A DNA stretch of 64,000 bases from Pelobates cultripes (lineage: Eukaryota > Chordata > Amphibia > Anura > Pelobatidae). The translations under genes and the position numbers were made by a program. Positions 1 through 9,179 of the stretch are shown here, piece after piece. The stretch covers positions 98,119,265 to 98,183,264 of the forward strand of contig OW240913.1 of assembly GCA_933207985.1 (NCBI GenBank). The letters are read 5' to 3'. The notes beneath the pieces were generated by a model. It made no database searches, was not told where the DNA came from, and worked only from the letters and a program-made list of their open reading frames with translations. The stretch's first letter is position 1; each line of letters opens with the position of its first letter.

Positions 1-180
1 ACACACACAGTCAGACACATACACAGACACAAACAGTCAGACACAAACACACACACAGTCAGACACAAACACAGTCAGACACACACACACACACACACAC
101 TCACAAACACAGTCAGACACAAACACACACACACAGAGTCAGGCACAAACACACACACAGTCAGACACACACACACATTA
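1..180. repeat. CA-rich minisatellite (ACACACAGTCAGACACAAAC-type)
   Basis: Degenerate tandem array of CA dinucleotides interrupted by a recurring GTCAGACACAAACA unit. It leads into a T-run and a C-run (181-210), then into GC-rich sequence. The same order (CA-rich array, T/A-run, run of C, then CCTCCTTACCTTT-GGA-GTGCTGGGGGG) recurs at 2650-3390, so this array is an internal part of a dispersed repeat and not an isolated microsatellite. Confidence 0.85.
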
Positions 181-637
181 ACTTTTTTTTTTATTTAAAT
201 CCCCCCCCCAACCTCCTTACCTTTGGAAGTGCTGGGGGGGGTCTCTCTCCCTGGTGGTCCGGTGGTCCAGTGGCTGCAGGTCGGGCGGGCGGCACTGGCA
301 GGCGGGCGGCCGGCGAGGGAGCACTTCCTATGAGCTGACTGCTCAGCTCCCTCGCGCGCCGGCTGCAGAGTGAGGCTGGGAGCCGGAAGATGACATCATC
401 TTCCGGCTCCCAGCCTCACTCTGCGGTGCGCGAGGGAGCTGAGCAGTCAGCTCAGGGGAAGAGCTCCCTCGCCGGCCGCCCGCCTGCCAGCACCGCCTGC
501 CCACTCGGGATGTCAGTTAGCCGCAAGGCTAACTAGGCATTTGCCCTGGGCATTTGGGGGGCGGCGTTTTTTGCCGCCCCCTGAAAAATGCCGCCCAAGG
601 CAAATGCCTTGTTTGCCTCGCGGCTAATACGCCCCTG
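1..637. mobile_element. Right part of a hAT-like non-autonomous element, cut by the window edge
   Basis: Shares its internal order with the complete element at 2161-3794. It ends with GGCTAATACGCCCCTG at 622-637, whose reverse complement CAGGGGCGTATTAGCC is a hAT-style CAGGGGCG terminus. Inside is a GC-rich inverted repeat (about 295-490) whose arms run outward from CCGGAAGATGACATCATCTT. A second short palindrome lies near the terminus (550-600, GGGGCGGC/GCCGCCCC). The left end lies outside the window, so target duplication cannot be tested. Superfamily assignment is by terminus similarity only. Confidence 0.55.
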
Positions 638-639
638 TC

Positions 640-2065
640 CAGACATATCGGAGTCTTTAGGCGCACAGCCGCGCGGCCTGGGCCTTCCAAGATGGAACCA
701 GAAATGGGGGACTCTGCACCATCCACCAAAACTGACATAAAGGCATTAATACTGAACGTTAGAGCCATCTTCCAAGAATATATGTTGCAGGTCAGAGAGG
801 AGGTTTCTACCCTTACTAGCTGTATTGTCACAGTGGAGAAAGAGGTGGGTGACACCAGGCTAGCGCAAACGGCAACTGATGCTGCACTATAAACACGCTG
901 CACTGATCTGACGGCACAAATGGCTAATATGCAAGATAAAGTTAAAGCACGCAATCTGTGGATACACGGCATACCTGAGGCTATCACCAATGCAGAACTC
1001 CCACACTACGTTGTTGACACCTAAGCAAACCAAGCTGCTAGTGACTGATTCCTGCATTCGCCTCCCTAAAGCCGCCAACGCTACTCAAGGAACAGTTTGA
1101 GATGTGCTACTCAAACTGCCACAAGATTCTGATAGGGGAATCCTTATGGGAGCCACCAGCATCTCTCAAGGTAACCTTCGAGGGGGCAGAGCTGACATTT
1201 TTTAGAGACTTCTCCAGCATACACTGACATGGTCGAGGTCCTTTCAAAAAGTCACACAACTACTGAGAGAAAACGCAATTCCATGCATGGGGACCACACC
1301 ATCTCACGGTTGACAAAGCTGGCAAGCCACACTACCTGTCACACCTATCTGAAGTTCCTGCTTTTCTCCAAGCACTGGATCTACTGGCGATGGCTGTCTT
1401 CTTGGTGGCTTGACCCGTCTGGTTGGTGGAGGGAATTACTCTTTTCGTACCCCAACAAGCGGTATCCGAGACAATCAATGTGTATACCTGAAAGGAGTGA
1501 TGGCCAACTTCTGTCTCTAATTTACATATTTTACTTATTTTATGTTATGTTGGTTTAATAATGTTAGATGTTCTTACAGTATACACTACTATTATACCCA
1601 TCCTGGCTCCGTAAACTATCAGATTAATGGATGCCTCTGTTACTACCCCCCTCCTTCACACCTCAATGTGACAAACTCACCTTTAGCTCTTAATAGCATT
1701 TACCTGCATGTCAGGCATTTAACCCTGGCCCTCTCTTTTATATTGTCGCCAGACTAGGCACTTGTAGGTCAAGGAAAGCTGTCGACCTGCTCTCTTTATA
1801 CTTGTGTATGCCCTAAACCACAACACCCTATGTTGCTTTCCACCTTGGGTTCCCCTGTGGCATACTAGTTACGCCTCACCTGGTCCAGCAATAGGGAATT
1901 TCATAGCAATAAAACTTAAACAGGGTTGAATACGCCCATGTGTTACAGTCACAGTTGTTTACATTGTATTTTGATATGCACCTTACTTAATGTCTTCACA
2001 TCTGTATTGTTGTCACAATGATGACCCACAAAAATAAAGAATATAAAAAAAATACAAAAACAACA
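640..2065 (+). pseudogene. LINE-1-like retroposon relic: ORF1 plus 3' end, no ORF2
   Basis: A decayed ORF1 reads on the plus strand from a Met at 692. The first 67 codons (to the stop near 890) look like an L1 ORF1 coiled-coil segment. Beyond the stop, the continuing frames contain KARNLWIHGIPE (about 945-980), the start of the L1 ORF1 RRM-like domain. Further pieces with C-terminal-domain character (SFQKVTQLLRENAIPC) lie around 1225-1290, and similarity fades near 1500. Several stops and shifts make it non-functional. No reverse transcriptase or endonuclease sequence follows. About 500 bp later there is an AATAAAGAATATAAAAAAAA tail (2033-2055) typical of a LINE 3' end. The ORF1-only layout recalls mammalian HAL1 elements, but internal deletion of an ordinary L1 is equally possible. 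Confidence 0.65.
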
Positions 2066-2649
2066 AATGAACCACGATCTGAGCGCACAACATATCCAAA
2101 AAGTACTCAGCTCTGGTCGGTAGAACAAAGGTTATTGTTGAGCAAAATTAAGGACAGACCCAGTGGCGTACACATGACCCATGGGGCCCCGGTGCGAAAA
2201 TTGATCCGTGGCCCCCCAAGCTTTCCTGCGCTGGTCGGGGCCCAACACATGGCGGCACCGCGACCGCGGTATGCACACACACTTAAAGGACCACTACAGA
2301 CACCCAGATCACATCAGCTCAATGAAGTGGTCTGGGTGCCAGGTCCCTCTAGTTTTAACCCTGCAGCTGAAAACATAGGAGTTTCAGAGAAACGGCTATG
2401 TTTCACTGAGGGTTAATCCAGCCTCTGGTGGCTGTCTCATTGACAGTTGCGAGAGGAGCTTCCGCGATTCTCACTGTGAAAATCACAGTGAGAAGACACT
2501 GAACGTCCATAGGAAAGCATTGAGTAATGCTTTCCTATGGGCGGTTTAAATGCGCGCGCGCCTCTTGCCGCGCATGTGCATTCGGAGCTGAGAGGCGGAG
2601 GGATCCCCAGCGCCAAGGGAGTCCGACGCTGGAGAAAGGTAAATGCTGA

Positions 2650-3335
2650 AGACACACACACACATTCTCACGAACAGACGCATACACGCTAGCTAACAGA
2701 CACACACATTTACTGACATACATACACACTCACTTACAAAACATACACAGTAACAGACACACACAGTAACACACTCACTAGCAGACACACACCCAATAAC
2801 AGACACACTCACTGACACACACTCACACAAAAACACACAAACAAACACACAAACACACACACACACACACAACCACACACATACACTACCACACACACAC
2901 CAACACACATACACTAACACACACATACACTAACACACACATACACTAACACACACACACTAACACACACACACTAACACACAAACACACATACACTAAC
3001 ACTAACATACACTAACACACACACACTAACACACACACACACACACACACACATACACTAACACACACATACACTACACACATACACTAACACACACATA
3101 CACTAACACACACACACTAACACACACACACTAACACACAAACACACACATACACTAACACACACACACTAACACACAAACACACACACTAACACACACA
3201 CACACTAACACACAAGCACACACATACACACAAACACACACTAACACACAAACACACACACACTAACACTAACATACACTAACACACACACAAATACACA
3301 CACTAACACACATATACTAACACACAAACACACAT
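2650..3335. repeat. ACACACACTAACAC minisatellite inside the hAT-like element
   Basis: Long array of CA tracts punctuated by CTAACACACA units with variable spacing. Open frames on both strands here are low-complexity translations of the array (runs of Cys and Val on the minus strand) and are not genes. Confidence 0.9.
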
Positions 3336-3423
3336 TTTTTTTTTAAATGTAATCCCCCCAGCCTCCTTACCTTTTGGAGTGCTGGGGGGATTCCCTGGGG
3401 TCCAGTGGTGCTGCTGACCCCAG

Positions 3424-3620
3424 TCAGGCGGGTGGCCGGTCGGGCAGGCGGGCGCGCGAGGGAGCACTCAGTGCTTCCTCTTCAGCTCCCTCGCGCGCCG
3501 CGTAGGGATGTCGGCGCCGGAAGATGGCGTCATCTTCCGGCTCCGGTATCGGTGCGCGAGGGAGCTGAAGAGGAAGCACTGAGTGCTCCCTCGCGCGCCC
3601 GCCTGCCCGACCGGCCACCC
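3424..3620. repeat. GC-rich foldback palindrome within the hAT-like element
   Basis: Arms around CCGGAAGATGGCGTCATCTT are inverted copies of each other, including GCGCGCGAGGGAGC and CTCAGTGCTTCCTCTTCAGC. Conceptual translation of either strand gives the same peptide over the arms, which demonstrates the symmetry but does not support coding. The counterpart at 295-490 has the same design with a different loop. The loops contain CCGGAAG and, in this copy, AAGATGGCG, which resemble ETS and YY1 sites; any regulatory role is speculation. Confidence 0.85.
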
Positions 3621-3802
3621 GCCCGGGTTAGCAGGGCCAGCCTCTGGGGGCCCTGGGGTGGTCGGCTCCTGGGCCCCCCAGGGGAAGAGGCTGGCCCTGT
3701 GGGTACATACCGGGTAGCAGGGGCGGCCGGGCCCCCTGGTGGGCCGGGCCCGGTCGCAGCCGCGACCCCTGCGACCCTGGTATGTACGCCACTGGACAGA
3801 CC

Positions 3803-4805
3803 GGCCACGAGGTGATAGCCTAAAACAGTTCCAGAGAATTGATCAGCAGGGCCGGTTGGCTTTCGGGGGTTCCTGTGCGAACACCGATGAGTACTCATAC
3901 TAACTGCTATGTAGCAAATGCTCCCCCTGTTTGGCAGATGATACCTCCCAAATGTCGTTTGTCTTGATGGTCGGGAAGTTGAACGGGCAGCGGTACAAAC
4001 TCCGCCAGGCTGAAAATAGTTCCAGGTGTTCGACGACCAGGTACCACTGCCTGCATTCGGGAGACATAATGGCCCAGGGAATGCACTCAAGCGAAGGTGT
4101 TCAGCTGTTAATTTGTGGTAACAGCCAGGGGAGGTCTGATGCATTCACTTTTTACTTCTCTAGTCTTATTCAAAATGTTTAGCAGATTGTTGATCTCTTG
4201 TTCCTCATCCTTTCATTAATGCAGCTTTTTTTAATTACATTCTCCCAAGTTATAATTGAGGTTAAATTCTTTAATTGTATGATCTTGATCAGAATATTGC
4301 ATGTGGAATAAACACAATTATATAACAGCTTGAGCAGCATGAAAAAATATTTTCCATCTCGTTATACTATATGTTGTTTCAAATATTCATTAAATTATGT
4401 TAGGACATCTTTATTTTATTATATTTGGCTTTCTATTATCTAAGAAACTAAAGGCATAGAATCATGCATAAAGGTACCTGTCTAAATAAAAATTATAACA
4501 AATGCTGATGTCATGCTTAGCCAAATCCTTCATCATATTACCTGTTTCACCATTTTTTTTTGCCTTTATCCGAGATTGATTTAATAAATAATCTAACTCA
4601 TGTACAATGTGTGTGCTTCTTTCTTTATAGCATAATGAAATTTAAATGTATTGTTTTTTTTTTACACCAATAAATAATGACATTTGTGTATAATGAGATT
4701 TAGAAACCCATAAGCTTTGTTAGACAGGAAATATAAATAAAAATATAAATGTAGGATTCTCAATTCAAGTCACTCCAGATTTGAATAGTCACCCCTCCCT
4801 CCTCG
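3803..4805. other. AT-rich sequence, no gene recognised
   Basis: After the hAT element the first 380 bp are of mixed composition and contain only frames lacking recognisable domains. From 4180 onward the DNA is AT-rich with T-runs and no repeat signature that I can name. Confidence 0.6.
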
Positions 4806-5054
4806 TTATAAGGGCACTGTAGGCACCATATCTACTTCATCTCATTAATCTGGTCACAGTGTCTGGAGTCCCCTGGCACTGTACTTCCATTCAGCGTTAA
4901 ACAGTTTTTAATGCTAAACATGCTTTTTAATGTTTTTATGTTTTAATGCTAAACGAGAGTCCCCAGCAGCTTATCCCCTCTGTGTTGCTTGGGCTAATGA
5001 GGAAGTATTGTCCTGAGCAGCTGTGACTGGCTGAGAGTGTCAGCTGACTGATTT
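4806..5054. mobile_element. Left half of a T2-type (piggyBac-like) MITE, split by the ERV
   Basis: Begins TTATAAGGGCACTGTAGGCACC. The right half (12082-12201) ends GTGACTACAATGTCCTTTTAA, whose reverse complement TTAAAAGGACATTGTAGTCAC is the matching terminal inverted repeat. TTAA-type ends with TTAAAGG-like termini fit the T2 MITE families of frogs. The two halves are separated exactly by the retrovirus with its ATTT duplication. Confidence 0.7.
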
Positions 5055-5479
5055 TGTTGCAGTGTAAGCATGCAGAAGCCAAACACAGAAATATTGGACA
5101 CAGGTCTTCAGGAAGTAACAGGCCTTTATTCACATTACCGATCGGGTCTCAGATGAACTCCTGTTCCAACATTCTGAGAGACCAACACATGGTGTACATT
5201 CCTTATATAGCACTATAACTCCTCCCATTAATAGCTACACCCACATATACCTTTAACCAATCAATGAGCAGAATATAGACTTGTACATCTAGTCAAACCA
5301 CATGGCTCATCCAAGACAAAGGAAATAAGTGCAATTTCAGTTCCTGCATTCCTGCACATGCTCAGTACACTGATGACAGTATCCTAGCTACATGTAGCTA
5401 ACCAACTGACACAACATACACATATGCCACATGGAGATTTTGGCCTACTAAATTTTAACCATGCTGGAATCCCATCACA
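5055..5479 (-). repeat. ERV 3' LTR, 425 bp
   Basis: Same length as the 5' LTR with one substitution, in CTACACCCACAT. TATA box is the complement of 5205-5210 and AATAAA the complement of 5125-5130. The target-site ATTT lies immediately left (5051-5054). Confidence 0.95.
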
Positions 5480-5491
5480 TTCCCCCCTTTT
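5480..5491 (-). promoter_or_regulatory. ERV polypurine tract
   Basis: AAAAGGGGGGAA on the minus strand abuts the TG of the 3' LTR, the expected position for plus-strand DNA priming. Confidence 0.9.
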
Positions 5492-5645
5492 GATGCCTCT
5501 GATATAACATTATTCCAGATGCATCACCAATCACAGTTTTACCTACATCTCTCAAGTAGCCATTGAACCAGAGTAGACCTTGTAAGCATCTTAAAAACTC
5601 CTTCAACATTCTTCATCCTGAATATATTCTCTTCGGGCTAGGGGA

Positions 5646-7665
5646 TCATATCTTCCAGACAGCCATTACATGAGCCGCTGTCTTTCTCTCTAGTACTCTC
5701 TATAATACTACGTAGGGACCTTACCACTAGTGGAATTAGACAGGGCAGGAGGAGGCACAAAAAAATATAATAAATTCTACTCCTCCTACTAATGTCTTAA
5801 TTCCTCCAAGTTGCTCATACCAACTTCCAAACCAACTACTTAGGTTATACCCATTCCAGACCTGAGTAGGTACATGCTCAAATTTAACCATGTGGCTTGT
5901 AAGTTCAGCCACTGCCTGCCCTTCATCATCTATGTGCAGACAACAGTTACTTAGATTAAACTTTCCGCATACACCTCCTTCTACTGCTAGTAAGTAATCA
6001 AGGGCTAGCCTATTCTGGTATATGGCTGATCACATCTTGGTATTTTGCTTAGCTAGAAGATTAAGCACTTGAGCTGTGTCATTAGTAATAATCTCAACTA
6101 CCGCCTGTAGTCTAATAATGCGGTTGAGCATATATAATCGGAGTTCTATATCCATAAGTGCCATCTTCTGCCCAAGTAGCAGGTCCATAATAATTAATAA
6201 TACGTTGAGGGGGCCACTCATTATCTTCCCAGCTACCTATATTCAAGGATGCTCTCTCCCTTTTATGATTTACATCGTAAACCTTAACTCCCAAGGTCTC
6301 TCCTGTTTCGATTGGCAACAAGAAGAAGGATGGCTTTGGCATACCTAATACACATGCCCCTTCCCAATCTTGTGGTAACTCCGAATAAGTTTTCTTACCA
6401 CAGATCCAGTATAAATTTGCTGGGGCTTTCCAACTAGATGTAGCCGATAAGTCAAACCATACCTCCTTTAAATGAGTGTAATTGGCAAACGGATTAGTAG
6501 GTTCCGAGACATTTGAAGCTGACCACCAAGTAGTATTTTTAGTATTAACATTATAGGCTTTTTGTCCCAAGCAAGTTAGCTCACCTACAGACGTGTTATA
6601 CATTGTCCCTTTCCTGGCTATACAAACATGACCTATAATGGAGGTTTTTAACCACCATTCCAATTTACTTCTAGTACTTACTTGATGATCAGACTGGAAA
6701 GGTATCTGTTGTTCATATGTCTCAGAGCCAGGGTACCATATTTCCTTTGCCTCCCATGGCCACTGGTCTCCCATATTAGTACCTCCACACACATAGCAAT
6801 TAGTTACATTAAGACTACCTGCAATACCCTCAGCCAAATCAATAAATAGGTTGTTAACATTATGGGGAATTTTATCCTCAGTACTCATCTCCTCATAAAA
6901 GGAATGAGAAACCTGATGAGTTTGAATTGCCACTGTCTCAGTTTCAAGACCTACATATATTATTGTTCCTGAATCTACTCCTGTGCCATATATTTGGAAC
7001 CCAAACAGACCTCCAAACCTGTCAATAAAGTACTGCAGATTGGAAATGGTCATGTGAACGGGGTTACACACATAGTTTTACAGTATGGTGTGGTAGGCAA
7101 CCTTTGGATAATCATATCTTGATCCACTGTTTTTCCCAGGTTGCCCAACCTACACATGACAAATAGGGGCAGAAGTTAGTCTCTATTTGGGCAATCAGGA
7201 TCACTAGATCTTATACTGGGACATAAGTATTTATCATTAAACCCATAAGTTCGTTCCCATTTAAGATTACCACATACATTCCAAAGGCTTCCACTACCCG
7301 AAATCGCCTTACATGCATCAAATAGTAGAATACCCGTGGAATGTATGGTGCTTATCACAGTCCTATTTATTAATGTCCCCTGAAGGTTACTATTCCGAAT
7401 TACCAACCAAATTGTACGGGGTTGGAAATGGGGATCAAAACATTTAGACTCTCCTGATATTGGCTTGCACACACTATAATCAATATCCAAATATCTACAT
7501 TTAGATACAGATCCCTTACATTCATACTGTGAGTGCCAGATGAGAGTTTGGGATATTTGGTTACCTGTTTTAGTAGTCTTAATGCAACTATCGCAATTCG
7601 GTATGTCTGTACTCCTACCTTCCTGAAAAATCATAAAAATACTAAGACACAATAAAACACATTAT
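5646..7665 (-). pseudogene. env: ERV envelope gene, broken
   Basis: Three segments. The first, 7652-7176, is the N-terminal surface-subunit part, preceded by a hydrophobic signal-like stretch in another frame. The second, 7071-6112, is an uninterrupted 319-codon part with the CYVCGG motif (complement of 6781-6798), many N-glycosylation sites and WICGKKTYSELP. The third, about 6221-5646, is the transmembrane subunit with helical region, C-x7-CC motif (complement of 5940-5969), membrane anchor near 5740-5800 and a short tail. Segments are separated by stops and frameshifts (7176-7071, about 6110-6220, 6030), so no full Env can be made. A CXXC in SU with a C-rich TM motif is the gamma-type arrangement. 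Confidence 0.88.
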
Positions 7666-7891
7666 TCCTGAAATCCTCATTTTTCTTCGACCGTGCGATG
7701 GCCTCTCAGCTTCCCGATTGTGAGGGCTGCAAGGATGTTGTTCTTCTGATCCTCACTTTCCTTCACAGAGATCCCTTCAAGATACTCTGGCTATGACACG
7801 TAGGCAGGTGGTCAGGCTTTATTATGGCCGTCAAAACACCTACTTGATGATCTTTGTAGACTTTTAATTAGAATGTCTCGATATCCCCTCG

Positions 7892-8290
7892 TCACTCCGA
7901 CTGAGTTGCACGCTTCAACCGGGTCCTGCAAGGATTCTCAGGATCTGGAGTAGTTTGCCAAGAGTCTGCTGCTGGTTTAACCTTAGAATGATGAATCCAA
8001 GGAGTCACTTCCGCCACCTTTACAGCTGTTGGGGTAGATAAAAGAACAACATACAAAGGCTAACAGGATACACCCCGAGCTTTAACTCAATATGTATTGG
8101 TGGGATATTACGAGCAAGTCCTGGAGGATTATTTTCTTCCCATACTCCTGGAATGTCAAATAAGGATTCATCACTCTTAGGGTTAACACTTGTCACTATG
8201 GAATAGAAGCGTCATTCTTCTTCCCTTGGCACCGATATCACCATTATGCCTGGTAATCCCTTAAACTTCAGAGATGTTAATCCATTAGGT
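7892..8290 (-). pseudogene. pol: ERV pol deletion remnant: start of RT joined to integrase C-terminus
   Basis: On the minus strand, residues typical of the beginning of gammaretroviral RT (VWEENNPPGLA, about 8100-8135) run to roughly 8070. From about 8055 a different frame carries the integrase C-terminal domain (STPTAVKVAEVTPWIH) and stops at TGA 7892-7894. The polymerase core with its catalytic aspartates, the RNase H and the integrase catalytic core are absent. An internal deletion of roughly 3 kb relative to a normal pol is inferred. The copy cannot reverse-transcribe or integrate itself. Confidence 0.85.
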
Positions 8291-8373
8291 AAAAGGTTAT
8301 CTGAGCTTAAAGCTTCGATAATAGATCTCGTCCTAAAAGTTGAATCGGACACTCTGGCATATATAGGAACTAA

Positions 8374-8606
8374 TGCTTCACCACATGGCCTCCCAGAATA
8401 CAAGTGCGACTCTTAAGAACCAGTCTAGCTGCACTTCTCCCAGTAGCTCCTATCACAGTTATAGTCTTCCCCGAAGGCGGAGCCACCATCTTAGTCACCA
8501 CAGAATGTTCAGCACCTGTGTCGATCATGAAAGAACTTCTCTTTCCCCCTATTGCTACATCGACCATAGGCTCCGCTCGACCAAGTGGGATGGAGCCCAG
8601 TCGGTA
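8374..8606 (-). pseudogene. pro: ERV protease remnant
   Basis: Retroviral aspartic protease follows gag in the same frame after a TGA at 8607-8609. The active-site triad lies in IDTGAEH (complement of 8505-8525). The product would be released from a gag-pro polyprotein and cleave it. The frame ends near 8374. A downstream protease segment is recognisable in a different frame (about 8290-8370), indicating a frameshift. Confidence 0.8.
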
Positions 8607-8609
8607 TCA

Positions 8610-9179
8610 ATAGTCTTCCATGATAGTGTCAGCCAGACCCACAAAATCTCTATCCTCTCTTTCTCTAGGTCTCTGCGTGGGTGGATAGTATCTGTCTCCT
8701 TGAACACTTCCTCTACTATTCCCATCATTCCCTCTAAAACTTCCTCTTACTCTATAACTACCACTATAACCTCCTCGTACCCTTCTCTCTCCTTGTCTAT
8801 CACCTTCATACTACTCTCTCTGTGGACACTCACTCTTCCAATGTCCCTCCTTTCTACAATACGCACATTAATTCCTACTTAAAGTCCCTTGCTCAGCCTA
8901 TTCTCGTCTCCTCTATTCACTTCCCTGTCTTTCTACACTTAAGATAGCTACCGCTAGCATATCTGCCTTTTTCCTCATTTTACGTTCTTCCTCCATCTCC
9001 CTATTCATATATACTGTATTTGCAATCTCCATTAGCTGTATTATGGACATCCCTGCAAATCCCTCTAATTTCTGTAATTTCCTTTTACTATCACCTTGGG
9101 CCTGGCTGACAAATGCTGAATTAATCATCCTAGAATTCTCAGGAGCCTCTGGATTAAAGGGAGTATACAACCTATTTGA
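8610..9179 (-). pseudogene. gag: ERV gag remnant: capsid C-terminal part and nucleocapsid
   Basis: The open part (9170 down to 8913) carries the capsid C-terminal region, recognisable by YTPFNPEAPEN and KLQKLEGFAGM. After stops, the same frame continues into one CCHC zinc knuckle, CAYCRKEGHWKSEC (complement of 8826-8867), with correct C-x2-C-x4-H-x4-C spacing, then an Arg/Gly-rich tail. In-frame stops include TAG at 8910-8912, TAA just before the knuckle and TAG at 8811-8813. The reading frame itself is kept from capsid to protease without shifts, unusual for decay by random indels. Confidence 0.85.

Larger units (their letters stand above)
2161..3794. mobile_element. Complete non-autonomous hAT-like element with 8-bp target duplication
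   Basis: The left terminus CAGTGGCGTACA (2161-2172) is a perfect 12-bp inverted match to TGTACGCCACTG (3783-3794). Both ends are flanked by the direct repeat GACAGACC (2153-2160 and 3795-3802). An 8-bp duplication with a CAGTGGCG terminus is the hAT signature. The interior carries a T2-MITE-like start with a hairpin (2283-2340), a 650-bp CA-rich satellite (2650-3335) and a GC-rich palindrome (3424-3620). No transposase is present, so movement would depend on an enzyme encoded elsewhere. Intact ends and target duplication suggest it is not very old. Confidence 0.85.

Noticed and set aside
2535..2926. Cys/Val-rich frames on the minus strand
   Set aside because: Low-complexity translations of the CA satellite.
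3530..4144. Minus-strand 204-codon open frame
   Set aside because: Spans the GC-rich palindrome and the end of the hAT element; long because GC-rich DNA lacks stops.
8373..8882. Plus-strand 169-codon open frame
   Set aside because: Antisense to ERV gag/pro; Ser/Thr-rich translation has no domain, and the minus strand shows the real zinc knuckle and protease.
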